Positions 19,603 through 28,009 of a stretch of 64,000 bases of DNA are shown one piece after another. A model generated the notes under the pieces. That model ran no database searches. It was not told the DNA's origin and was given only the letters and a program-made list of their open reading frames with translations. Position 1 is the first letter of the stretch; every line of letters begins with the position of its first letter. Location: NCBI RefSeq assembly GCF_900604315.1, contig NZ_LR026978.1:3808157-3872156 (forward strand), in the 5' to 3' direction. This DNA comes from [Erwinia] mediterraneensis. Lineage in GTDB: Bacteria; Pseudomonadota; Gammaproteobacteria; Enterobacterales; Enterobacteriaceae. Position numbers and translations under genes: made by a program.

Positions 19603-19893
19603 ATGAAAAGAAATGACCAGAAACTGACAGATATCATGATGGGTGAAGCCCTGCTTGATCTGCTGCATGGCGGTGGTGCCGTTTCCGCCACCGGGCTGAT
19701 TAAAAAACTACAGGCCCTTGCCGCCAGCGAAAAAGACGATGAACGCCGCCAGGCCTGCAAGCGCGCGATCATTGAGGTACGTAACAGTCTTGCTACTACC
19801 CGACAGAGCCGTGCGCTTGAAATGCGCGACGGTGAAAACCGGCCGCATCTGTTTACCCGCGACGGTCCGTCAAACGAGAGTAATAAACATTAA
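19603..19893 (+). CDS. ymgA: Probable YmgA-like connector protein
   Basis: A 96-residue small protein between ycgZ and ariR homologues. It contains GEALLDLLHGGGAVSATGLIKKLQALA and a DDERRQACKRAIIEVR helix, resembling the YmgA pattern of a short helical N-half and a basic helix. The tail is hydrophilic. Similarity to E. coli YmgA is weaker than for its neighbours, so the name relies partly on position. Confidence 0.7.
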   Translation: MKRNDQKLTDIMMGEALLDLLHGGGAVSATGLIKKLQALAASEKDDERRQACKRAIIEVRNSLATTRQSRALEMRDGENRPHLFTRDGPSNESNKH

Positions 19894-19952
19894 TTACCCC
19901 CTCATTTAAGAGATATTTTTAACGCCACGCCGGCTTTATAAGGAATAAGAAC

Positions 19953-20207
19953 ATGCAGCAGCAGACGTCCGAAAGCGAAATTCTTGCGCACTTTATTAAT
20001 GTGGACGATTTGTATACCAGTGAGGCTGAAGTGCTGGGCGCTGCCATACGCCATCTCATCGCCACACGCGGCCAGGTTACCAACAAAGCTATTATTCTGC
20101 ATCTGCTGGGGCTGCTGGAGTGCACCACAGATGTCGTCAGGCAGGATATACTGCGCCAGGCGCTGGAACTGGTGGTATGGCGCACTCCTGACGATCTGCC
20201 TGTCTGA
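19953..20207 (+). CDS. ariR: AriR/YmgB-type biofilm and acid-resistance regulator
   Basis: An 84-residue protein. It shares SEAEVLGAAIRHLI...VTNKAIILHLLGLLECTTDVVRQDILRQALELV with E. coli AriR (YmgB), a small all-helical dimeric protein that influences biofilm formation, acid resistance and the Rcs system. It is the last gene of the ycgZ-type run, followed by a strong hairpin. Confidence 0.88.
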   Translation: MQQQTSESEILAHFINVDDLYTSEAEVLGAAIRHLIATRGQVTNKAIILHLLGLLECTTDVVRQDILRQALELVVWRTPDDLPV

Positions 20208-20230
20208 CACCCGTTTTATCCAGACACAAA

Positions 20231-20262
20231 GGGCAGCGGCGCACCACTTTTCGCCGCTGCCC
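20231..20262 (+). terminator. Terminator-like hairpin after ariR
   Basis: GGGCAGCGGCG at 20231-20241 pairs with CGCCGCTGCCC at 20252-20262. Weaker outer pairing (CAGACA with TGTCTG) extends the structure. It separates ariR from bluF, so bluF has its own promoter. The rest of the 301-base gap holds an 8-bp inverted repeat, GCTGACCG at 20311-20318 with CGGTCAGC at 20321-20328, and no gene. Confidence 0.6.
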
Positions 20263-20508
20263 CTGATGAGATTTGTCTGAGTCTTACCTTTTGCATGCGC
20301 GGGTAAACAAGCTGACCGCCCGGTCAGCGCCGCTACGCTTTCTTCACGCGCCAGCCAGCGTCACTCCCGGATCGCAACGCTAAAACTCTCCTTATATGTA
20401 AAAAGAATTTGACGTTTTTCTGCCTGGTTGACAGCGAAACGCCACTGAATACGGCTCCGGTAATTTCTGGTAAGGTGTGCGTAATCATCACGCAGCCGGA
20501 GCTATTTC

Positions 20509-21720
20509 ATGCTGACTACCCTTCTTTATCGCAGTCATATTTCTGAAGACGTTCCTGTTAAAATTCTGGGCGGCATGGTCAGCAGGGCCAGCCAGTTTAA
20601 TGCTGAGTTTGACGTCACAGGTATTTTGCTGTTTAACGGCACCCATTTCTTCCAGCTGCTCGAAGGTCCTGAAGCGGGCGTGCTTGCCGCTTATGAACGC
20701 ATCTGCGCCGATCAAAAGCACTATAACCTGGTGGAACTGATGCGCGATTATGCGCCATCGCGCCGCTTTGGTAATGCGGGCATGGAGCTGTTCGATCTGC
20801 GCGAACATGAAAAATCATCACTGTTACAGGCGGTGCTCGACCGCGGAACCTCCCGCTACCGGCTGACCTACGATGACCGGGCGCTGCAGTTCCTGCGAAC
20901 CTTTGTCGAAGCCACGGAAAAAGAAAACTATTTTGAAGTGCCGCCGTCAGAGCAGTGGCAGTTTCTTACTGACGAGTCGGATAGCCAGCTCACACTGCCG
21001 GACACCCGCACAGCGGAGCCGTACAGTTTTGCCTTCCAGCCGGTGGTTGATCCGCTGGCGCGCGAAGTGGTCTCCGTGGAAGCGCGCATGCGCGGTGCGC
21101 AGGATACCCCGCTGCGTGAGCTTTTCGCCCCCCTGACGTCGCAGGAGATGCATGCGCTTGATCTGCGCGCCAAAGCCCAGGCGTTTGCTCAGGCGCGCCG
21201 TCTGGGTATTGAGGCGATGAAACTGTCGGTGAATCTGCTGCCGATGGCGCTGGTAGAGGTGCCGGATGCGGTCGATTTTCTGCTCAGAGAAATCCAGGCT
21301 AACGGGCTGATTCCTCAGCAGATTACGGTAGAAGTGACCGAGAACGAGGCCATTTCCCGCACCGAAGATTTTGAACAGGCGATAAAACAGCTGAAAGCAG
21401 CCGGGATCAGCCTGGCGATTGATAATTTTGGTGCCGGTTCCGCCGGTCTGCTGCTGCTGACACGCGTGCAGCCGGATCGCATCAAGATTGACAGTAATAT
21501 TATTCGTGATGTGCATAAAAGCGGGCCGAAACAGGCAGTGGTGCAGGCGATTCTGAAATGCTGCTCCTCGCTGGAAATCGCGGTCACCGCCGAAGGGGTG
21601 GAGAAAGCGGAGGAATGGATGTGGCTTGAAGCGGCAGGCATTTCGACTTTCCAGGGGCCGCTATTCGCTGCACCTGTGCTTCATGGGATTACCGCAGTGG
21701 CCTGGCCTGAGCCGCGTTAA
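20509..21720 (+). CDS. bluF: Blue-light sensor BluF (BLUF domain plus degenerate EAL)
   Basis: A 403-residue protein matching E. coli BluF (YcgF). Residues 1-95 form the BLUF flavin domain with the photoactive Tyr7, Asn31 and Gln49 in place. Residues about 160-400 form an EAL-like domain. The EAL motif position reads EARMR, and catalytic metal ligands are degenerate, so it should not hydrolyse c-di-GMP. In E. coli the light-excited protein binds BluR and releases it from DNA. Here it lies on the same strand downstream of ycgZ-ymgA-ariR; in E. coli bluF is divergent and next to bluR. Confidence 0.95.
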   Translation: MLTTLLYRSHISEDVPVKILGGMVSRASQFNAEFDVTGILLFNGTHFFQLLEGPEAGVLAAYERICADQKHYNLVELMRDYAPSRRFGNAGMELFDLREHEKSSLLQAVLDRGTSRYRLTYDDRALQFLRTFVEATEKENYFEVPPSEQWQFLTDESDSQLTLPDTRTAEPYSFAFQPVVDPLAREVVSVEARMRGAQDTPLRELFAPLTSQEMHALDLRAKAQAFAQARRLGIEAMKLSVNLLPMALVEVPDAVDFLLREIQANGLIPQQITVEVTENEAISRTEDFEQAIKQLKAAGISLAIDNFGAGSAGLLLLTRVQPDRIKIDSNIIRDVHKSGPKQAVVQAILKCCSSLEIAVTAEGVEKAEEWMWLEAAGISTFQGPLFAAPVLHGITAVAWPEPR

Positions 21721-21736
21721 CCGGGTTTCCCGCTGA

Positions 21737-21768
21737 TAACAGAGGGGCCGTATTCCGGCCCCCTGTTA
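21737..21768. terminator. Convergent terminator between bluF and the purine permease
   Basis: TAACAG then GGGGCC (21737-21749) pairs with GGCCCC then CTGTTA (21757-21768) with one bulged base, followed by CCTTTTC. It lies between the bluF stop and the end of the minus-strand permease gene. Confidence 0.65.
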
Positions 21769-21785
21769 CCTTTTCAGTGCCGCCG

Positions 21786-23081
21786 TCAGGCGCTCAGCCA
21801 GCCAAGTTTAATCACAAACAGAATCGACAATACCACCAGCGCAGCATTCAACTCGCGCGTGCGGCCACTCAGCAACTTCACCACCGTCCAGGTGATAAAA
21901 CCAAAAGCGATACCGTTGGCGATCGAGTAGGTCAGCGGCATGGTCAGTGCCGTCACCGTTACCGGCGCAGCCGTAGTGATATCTTTCCAGTCAATCTCCG
22001 CCAGCCCTGACGCCATCAGCACCGCGACAAACAGCAGCGCTGGCGCGGTTGCATACGCCGGAACGCTGGAGGCAAGCGGCGAGAAGAACAGGCTGAGCAG
22101 AAAGAGAATCGCCACGACAATCGCCGTCAGGCCGGTACGGCCACCAGCGCTGACGCCTGCGGCGGATTCCACGTAGCTGGTAGTGGTAGAGGTCCCCAGC
22201 AGCGAACCAAACAGCGCTGCGGCACTGTCCGCGATCAGCGCACGTCCCATCTTCGGTACATTGCCCTGCTCATCCGCCAGTCCGGCGCGTTTGGTGACGC
22301 CCAACAGGGTGCCGGTATTATCAAACACATCGACAAACAGGAAGGCGAAGATCACGCTGACCAGGCCCACATTAAAGGCACCGGCAATATCCAGCTGCAT
22401 CAGCGTCGGCGCAATCGAGGGCGGCGCGGAGAAGACGCCCGCAAAGGGTGACAGCCCGATCCCCATGGAGATAAAGGTCACCAGCAGGATGCCAATCAGT
22501 ACCGCACCGGTCACGCGACGCGCTTCCAGCACCACGATAATGATAAAGCCCAGCATCGCCAGCAGCGGCCCCGGCTGTGTCAGATCGCCAATGCCCACCA
22601 GCGTCGCCGGGTTGTCTACCACGATACCGGCCCCTTCCAGCGCAATCAGCGCCAGAAACAGGCCGATACCGGCGGCAATACCGGCGCGCAGTGGCAGTGG
22701 GATACTGGCAATAATCCATTCCCGGATTTTAAAAATCGACAGCACAAAGAAGATCACTGCGGACAGAAACACGGCCCCCAGCGCGATCTGCCAGCTGTAT
22801 CCCATGTGCAGTACCACGGTATAGGTAAAGAAGGCGTTCAGTCCCATGCCGGGGGCCAGCGCGATAGGATAGTTGGCGATCAGGCCCATCAGTAACGAAC
22901 CGATCGCCGCCGCCAGACAGGTGGCGACAAACACCGAACCTTTATCCATGCCGGTGGCGCTGAGAATGCTGGGGTTAACAAACAGGATGTAGGCCATAGC
23001 GAGGAAGGTGGTGATCCCCGCAATGATCTCCGTACGGACCGTGGTCTGGTGAGCCTTGAGCTTGAACAGTTTTTCTAACAT
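21786..23081 (-). CDS. AzgA-type purine (adenine/guanine/hypoxanthine) permease
   Basis: A 431-residue membrane protein with about 13 hydrophobic segments. Family motifs: TTFLAMAYILFVNPSIL near the N-terminus, ALAPGMGLNAFFTYTVV, LFVDVFDNTGTLLGV and GTSTTTSYVESAAGVSAGGRTGLTA. These place it among AzgA-like H+/purine symporters; it is closer in pattern to AdeP/AdeQ and Bacillus PbuG/PbuO than to GhxP. Of three consecutive ATGs, the last (23081) best fits the GAGAG ribosome binding site. The base specificity cannot be read. Confidence 0.88.
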   Translation of the reverse strand: MLEKLFKLKAHQTTVRTEIIAGITTFLAMAYILFVNPSILSATGMDKGSVFVATCLAAAIGSLLMGLIANYPIALAPGMGLNAFFTYTVVLHMGYSWQIALGAVFLSAVIFFVLSIFKIREWIIASIPLPLRAGIAAGIGLFLALIALEGAGIVVDNPATLVGIGDLTQPGPLLAMLGFIIIVVLEARRVTGAVLIGILLVTFISMGIGLSPFAGVFSAPPSIAPTLMQLDIAGAFNVGLVSVIFAFLFVDVFDNTGTLLGVTKRAGLADEQGNVPKMGRALIADSAAALFGSLLGTSTTTSYVESAAGVSAGGRTGLTAIVVAILFLLSLFFSPLASSVPAYATAPALLFVAVLMASGLAEIDWKDITTAAPVTVTALTMPLTYSIANGIAFGFITWTVVKLLSGRTRELNAALVVLSILFVIKLGWLSA

Positions 23082-23505
23082 CATCATCTCTCGTAACCAT
23101 GGAGACGTCACTCACGTGCGTTCTCCTTGCTAAAGTGATTTGCATGCGCATTATTGTGTTGCGGGCGCGAAAAGCGTGGCGGCTGCATGCTCTGCCGTCA
23201 GGTTACCGGATGCCGTAACCTTTACTCGCCCGGGTCACATAGCAATTGCTATGCCATGACGACATCCCGTACAAAAGGCAGGCGGCCCGTCAGCGCGCCG
23301 CACCCAGGAATAATCTTAACCAAAACAGGGCACCATTCTGGCGCATTGCACCTTTTTGAGGCATTTGCTGTTGATTTTTGCGCCACTGCACGCTTTCGGC
23401 AGTGTACGGGCGATATTTCTCACACTTCCGCATTTTCATCCCATGCTGGCATTAACAGCCTGTGTACACTGACCTTTAACTTTTTCGCAACCTACGAGCC
23501 TGATA
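23082..23505. promoter_or_regulatory. Divergent promoter region with a 16-bp perfect palindrome
   Basis: The 424-base gap between the purine permease (minus) and the response regulator (plus) contains CATAGCAATTGCTATG at 23238-23253, a perfect palindrome. A second inverted repeat pairs GGTTAC at 23201-23206 with GTAACC at 23215-23220. Both look like protein binding sites. No gene is supported; a 126-codon frame across it overlaps the regulator start and lacks family resemblance. Confidence 0.5.
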
Positions 23506-24252
23506 ATGAAGCCCGCGATATTAGTGGTCGATGATGAACGCGCTGTGTGTGAACTGCTCCGCGACGTACTCAGCGAGCATGTTTTTACCGTGTATACCTG
23601 TCATCAGGGGAAAGAGGTGGTGCCGCTGCTGGCAAAGCATCCGGATATTGCGCTGGTGATGCTGGATATGATGCTGCCGGACACCAACGGTCTGCTGGTG
23701 CTGCAACAGATGCAGCGTCTGCGGCCGGATCTGCTGGTGATTATGCTCACCGGAATGGGATCGGAGGCGGATATGGTTGTGGGTCTGGAAATGGGTGCCG
23801 ATGACTATATCGCCAAACCCTTTAATCCGCGCGTGGTGGTCGCGCGGGCGCGGGCGGCATTGCGCCGTTGCGGTCGTCTCTCTCTGCCCGCGCCGGAGCA
23901 TGATAGCGGCTGGCAGTTTAACGGCTGGCAGCTGGATGAAACGCGCTGTCAGTTGCTAAACCCGCAGCGTGAAGCCGTGCCGCTGACGCAGGGGGAATAC
24001 GCCTTGCTGCGCGCGCTGGTGCGCCATGCGCGCAAAGTGTTAACGCGCGATCAGCTGCTTGAACTCACCCACAGCGAAAGCCTTGATGTGTTCGATCGCA
24101 CCATTGATGTCCTGATTATGCGGTTGCGGCGTAAAATCGAGGTGAACCCGCATCAGCCGGTGCTGATCCGCACCATTCGCGGCCTCGGCTACGTCTTTTC
24201 TGCCGACGTGGTGCGACCGGGTATGGCGCAGCTCTCTTCGCAAATCGCCTGA
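23506..24252 (+). CDS. OmpR-family response regulator
   Basis: A 248-residue two-domain regulator. The receiver domain (1-120) has the acidic pair D9-D10, phospho-acceptor Asp54 in MLDMMLPD, the switch Thr in MLTGMG and Lys in YIAKPF. The C-terminal winged-helix DNA-binding domain ends with RTIDVLIMRLRRKIE...RTIRGLGYVF. TorR-like in overall pattern. No kinase gene is adjacent; the nearest is the hybrid kinase at 28010, across a sugar importer operon on the other strand. That kinase is the likely partner. Confidence 0.9.
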   Translation: MKPAILVVDDERAVCELLRDVLSEHVFTVYTCHQGKEVVPLLAKHPDIALVMLDMMLPDTNGLLVLQQMQRLRPDLLVIMLTGMGSEADMVVGLEMGADDYIAKPFNPRVVVARARAALRRCGRLSLPAPEHDSGWQFNGWQLDETRCQLLNPQREAVPLTQGEYALLRALVRHARKVLTRDQLLELTHSESLDVFDRTIDVLIMRLRRKIEVNPHQPVLIRTIRGLGYVFSADVVRPGMAQLSSQIA

Positions 24253-24280
24253 GTCCCCGTTACATCGCCAGTCAGGCATC

Positions 24281-24305
24281 CCGGCGCGCCTGTCACGCGC
24301 GCCGG
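24281..24305. terminator. GC-rich hairpin between convergent genes
   Basis: CCGGCGCGC at 24281-24289 pairs with GCGCGCCGG at 24297-24305 around a seven-base loop. It lies between the response regulator stop and the end of the sugar-binding protein gene. No T-run is present. Confidence 0.5.
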
Positions 24306-24312
24306 AAGCGGT

Positions 24313-25251
24313 TTATCTCACCGTCCAGCCTTTGTAGTTATTCACGCTCTCCCGGTCGATCAGGGTTACCGGAATCAGTACTGGCTTATCCGGCGCAGCT
24401 TTGCCCTGCAGAATATCGTAACCAATCTCCACCGCTTTCGCCGCCATCACCTGGGGATCCTGAGCCGGGGTTGCGGCAAACAGCGAGTTTTTCCGTTTCA
24501 GCGCTTCTTCGCCATCGGGGGAGCCATCCACGCCGACAATAAAGAATTCGTTACGCTGCGCCTGTTTGGCCGCCAGATCCGCCCCGATAGCGGTAGGATC
24601 GTTGATGGCAAATACCGCATCAATTTTCGGGTTGGCAGAAAGCAGCGAGGTCATCACTTCCAGCCCCCCTTCACGACTGCCTTTGGCGTTCTGGTTCCAG
24701 GAGAGCAGCTTGATCTCCGGATGGCGCTGCAGCTCATTGCGGCACCCCTCGACGCGGTTCTGCACGGCAGACACCGGCGGCCCGTTGATGATCACAACGT
24801 TGCCTTTCTCTTTCAGGCGATCGGAGATGTACTTACAGGCCATCTCCCCCGCCTGGGTGTTATCGGAGGTAATGGTCGCGTTGGCACCGTCGGCCGCCAC
24901 GTCCACCGCCACTACCACGATGCCGGCATCACGCGCACGTTTCACCGCCGGAGCAATGCCTTTGGAATCGGCCGCGTTGAGGATAATCATATCCACTTTG
25001 GCGGCAATAAAGTTATCGATCTGCCCCACCTGCTGACCCAGGTCGTAACCACTGGAAACCAGCGTCACGTTGACCTTGTCACCGGCCAGCTCGCGCGCCT
25101 TCATCTCTGCCCCTTTCGTAATCTGTACAAAGAACGGGTTGGCGAGATCGCCGACGGTAACGCCAATCGACTTCAACTCTTTCGCCTGCACCAGCGGTGC
25201 GCTGAACAGCGTCGCCGCCAGCAGCCCGCAAACAATCGGATTGAAACGCAT
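24313..25251 (-). CDS. Sugar ABC transporter substrate-binding protein (RbsB type)
   Basis: A 312-residue periplasmic binding protein of the ribose/galactose class. The start at 25251 has AGCAGGAG upstream and gives a signal peptide MRFNPIVCGLLAATLFSAPLVQA with mature KELKSIGVTVGDLANPFF. Family features include GYDLGQQVGQIDNFIAAKVDMIILNAAD and AINDPTAIGADLAA. It is the last gene of the ATPase-permease-binding protein operon. Its relatives include TorT, the periplasmic partner of sensor kinase TorS, so it might also serve signalling; that is inference. Confidence 0.9.
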   Translation of the reverse strand: MRFNPIVCGLLAATLFSAPLVQAKELKSIGVTVGDLANPFFVQITKGAEMKARELAGDKVNVTLVSSGYDLGQQVGQIDNFIAAKVDMIILNAADSKGIAPAVKRARDAGIVVVAVDVAADGANATITSDNTQAGEMACKYISDRLKEKGNVVIINGPPVSAVQNRVEGCRNELQRHPEIKLLSWNQNAKGSREGGLEVMTSLLSANPKIDAVFAINDPTAIGADLAAKQAQRNEFFIVGVDGSPDGEEALKRKNSLFAATPAQDPQVMAAKAVEIGYDILQGKAAPDKPVLIPVTLIDRESVNNYKGWTVR

Positions 25252-25360
25252 AGTTCTTCTCCTGCTTTTGTTTTCATCGTTGCCAACTGCGTAATGGCGT
25301 CGGGTCGTTGTGAAACATGACTCTTCCCCCGCGCCCGCGTGGCGGGCCCGGAGGGTAGAA

Positions 25361-26344
25361 TTAGCTGACATGATGCCGTGTACGGTACTTATCGATCAGC
25401 ACGGCAATAATGATCACCGCCCCTTTAATCACCAGCTGCCAGAAGTAGGAGACGCCCATCAGCGTCATGCCATTGTTCAGGGTGGCGATAATCAGCGCGC
25501 CGATCAGCGTGCCGGTAATGGTGCCGATGCCGCCGACAAAGCTGGTCCCGCCGAGGATTACCGCCGCGATGGCGTCCAGCTCATAACCGACGCCCAGGTT
25601 GCCGTTAGCGCTGTAGAGGCGCGAGGCGCTCATCAGCCCGCCCAGGCCGGAGAGCAGTCCGCTGACGCCATAGACAAACACCAGCACCGCGCCCACTTTG
25701 ATCCCGGTAAGGCGTGCCGCCTGCATATTGCCGCCCACCGCATAGATATGCACGCCAAGGGTGGTGCGACGCAGCACAAACCAGCACAGGGCAATCACTG
25801 CAAACGCGATCACAATCAGCCAGGGCACCGGTCCGAGGTAAGCATTGCCTATCCACTCAAAATTGATGTCGGAGTTAATCACAGTGGTGCCGTCCGCCAG
25901 CAGATAGGCCGCGCCGCGCAGCGCGGTATAGGTACCGAGCGTAACGATAAACGGCGGCAATCCGGCCCAGGCCACCAGAATGCCGTTAAACAGCCCCATC
26001 AGCAGCCCGGCGGCCAGCGCGGCGGGAATGGTCATCGAGGCCAGCGCCGGATCGAGCGAGGTCAGCATCGCCACCACCGCCGTGGTGCCAAGCATGGAGC
26101 CCACCGAGAGGTCGATACCGCCGGTAAGGATGACAAAGGTCATTCCCGCCGCCAGCACAATATTAATCGAGGCCTGACGGGTAATATTCAGCAGGTTACT
26201 TTCGGTGAAGAAGTTCGGGGCGACAAAACCAAATACCGCCACAATCAGGATCAGAATCGGCAAAATGCCCACCGTCTGCAGCATATCGCCCATCAGGGCG
26301 CGCTTTAAGGTGGGTGATTTGGCTCGTGCGGTTTCACTGGTCAT
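25361..26344 (-). CDS. Sugar ABC transporter permease (RbsC type)
   Basis: A 327-residue permease of the ribose/xylose class with about ten hydrophobic segments. Typical motifs are [16 protein letters not shown] and the C-terminal [40 protein letters not shown]. It overlaps the ATPase stop by four bases. A single permease gene implies a homodimeric channel. It lies between ATPase and binding protein. Confidence 0.92.
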   Translation of the reverse strand: MTSETARAKSPTLKRALMGDMLQTVGILPILILIVAVFGFVAPNFFTESNLLNITRQASINIVLAAGMTFVILTGGIDLSVGSMLGTTAVVAMLTSLDPALASMTIPAALAAGLLMGLFNGILVAWAGLPPFIVTLGTYTALRGAAYLLADGTTVINSDINFEWIGNAYLGPVPWLIVIAFAVIALCWFVLRRTTLGVHIYAVGGNMQAARLTGIKVGAVLVFVYGVSGLLSGLGGLMSASRLYSANGNLGVGYELDAIAAVILGGTSFVGGIGTITGTLIGALIIATLNNGMTLMGVSYFWQLVIKGAVIIIAVLIDKYRTRHHVS

Positions 26345-27870
26345 ACTGCTCTCTCCTCAGCGTCTGTCGGCTGCGACGCATGCGCGCCGGTGGCCAGCGT
26401 CATAATGTTTTCCTGACTGATGTTGTCACCGCTCAGTTCGCCCACCAGAGCGCCTTCGCGCATGACATACACCCGATCGCTCATGCCCACCACTTCCGGC
26501 AGCTCGCTGGAGATCATCAGGATCGCCACGCCCTGCTGCGCCATTTGATTCATCATGCGGTAGATTTCACTGCGGGCGCCCACATCCACCCCGCGCGTCG
26601 GTTCATCGAGGATCAAAATACGCGGATTAATGGAGACCCAGCGCGAAATCAGCAGCTTCTGCTGATTGCCGCCGGAGAGGCCGCCCGCGCGCACCTGCGC
26701 ATGGGGCACACGAATGTTGAGAGACTGAATCGCCTCGCTGGAGATCTTCTGTGCTTTGCGCCGGTTCAGCATGCCGTAACTGGCGTCACGTTCCAGCGTG
26801 GCCATCACAATATTTTCATGGGCGGCCAGTTCCAGAAACAGCCCCTGCTCTTTGCGGTTCTCGGTGAGAAAGCCGATGCCGTGCGCTATAGCTTCGCGCG
26901 GGGAGTTAATGCGCACCTTTTCGCCGTCAATCCAGATTTCCCCGCTGCCTGGCTTGTGCACGCCAAAAATCAGCTGCGCCAGCTCGCTGCGTCCGGCCCC
27001 CACCAGCCCCGCCAGGCCGACAATCTCACCAGCGCGTACCGTCAGGCTGCCGGGATGAATTTTGCCGCCGTCGGTAAGATGATTCACCGCCAGACGGATA
27101 GCGCCAAAGCTGATGCTGCGATCTTTATTGAACAGATCGTTAAGCGGCCTGCCGACCATCATGCGTACCAGCTCGCTGGCATTCAGGTTGTCCCGCGTCA
27201 GGCTGCCGACATAAGAACCGTCGCGCAGCACGCTGACGCGATCGGAGAGTTCATACACTTCTGCCATACGATGACTGATATAGATGATCGCCATGCCCTC
27301 GCTGCGCAGGCGTTTGATCAGGGCAAACAGCTGCCCGGTTTCCCGGTTAGAGAGCGCTGCAGTGGGCTCATCCATCACCAGAATGCGGCTGTTGCGCTGC
27401 AGCGCACGCGCAATTTCTACCTGCTGCTGTTCGGCAATACTCAGGGTGCTGACCAGGTCGGTGGCGGAAAATTGCGCCCCGAGCCGATCAATCACCCGCT
27501 GCGCCTCCTGTGCCATCTGGCGACGCCGCACCAGACCCAGATGCCTGATCTCACTGCCCAGAAAGATGTTCTCCGCCACCGTGAGGTTGGGCGCCAGATT
27601 GATCTCCTGATAGATCAGGGTAATCCCCGCCGCCAGCGCCTCTTTCGGCCCTTTAATCACGGTGGGCTGACCATCAATAATAATTTCCCCGCTGCTGGCG
27701 CTATAAGCACCGGCCAAAATTTTCATCAACGTGCTTTTACCCGCGCCGTTTTCTCCCATCAGCGCATGGACTTCTCCTGGCCACACCGTTAAATCCACCG
27801 CTTTCAGGGCGTAAAAGTTGCCGAAACGGCGCGATATGCCTCTCATTTCCAGTATCGGTTTCGCTGTCAT
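26341..27870 (-). CDS. Sugar ABC transporter ATPase (RbsA/MglA type, duplicated domain)
   Basis: A 509-residue protein with two fused nucleotide-binding domains. The first half carries Walker [10 protein letters not shown], signature [15 protein letters not shown] and Walker [12 protein letters not shown]. The second half has a degenerate Walker A region ([11 protein letters not shown]), signature [14 protein letters not shown] and Walker [13 protein letters not shown]. This pattern is diagnostic of carbohydrate importers of the ribose class. First gene of the operon, divergent from the hybrid kinase with 139 bases between. Confidence 0.93.
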   Translation of the reverse strand: MTAKPILEMRGISRRFGNFYALKAVDLTVWPGEVHALMGENGAGKSTLMKILAGAYSASSGEIIIDGQPTVIKGPKEALAAGITLIYQEINLAPNLTVAENIFLGSEIRHLGLVRRRQMAQEAQRVIDRLGAQFSATDLVSTLSIAEQQQVEIARALQRNSRILVMDEPTAALSNRETGQLFALIKRLRSEGMAIIYISHRMAEVYELSDRVSVLRDGSYVGSLTRDNLNASELVRMMVGRPLNDLFNKDRSISFGAIRLAVNHLTDGGKIHPGSLTVRAGEIVGLAGLVGAGRSELAQLIFGVHKPGSGEIWIDGEKVRINSPREAIAHGIGFLTENRKEQGLFLELAAHENIVMATLERDASYGMLNRRKAQKISSEAIQSLNIRVPHAQVRAGGLSGGNQQKLLISRWVSINPRILILDEPTRGVDVGARSEIYRMMNQMAQQGVAILMISSELPEVVGMSDRVYVMREGALVGELSGDNISQENIMTLATGAHASQPTDAEERAV

Positions 27871-28009
27871 CTGCCCGCTCCTGCTGAGGGTTATCAGGCG
27901 AGTTAATCAGCCGCAGATAAATGGAAAATGACAGCTGCCATTCATAATTGTCATATTTGCCGTTGCTCACGCTTTTATACTCGCGCTACGGGTTCAGGGG
28001 AGATCGCTG

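Noticed and set aside
23154..23534. 126-codon frame ahead of the response regulator
   Set aside because: Overlaps the regulator start, covers palindromic regulatory sequence and resembles no family.
26314..27792. 492-codon plus-strand frame
   Set aside because: Antisense to the well-supported ribose-type ATPase gene and compositionally a shadow.
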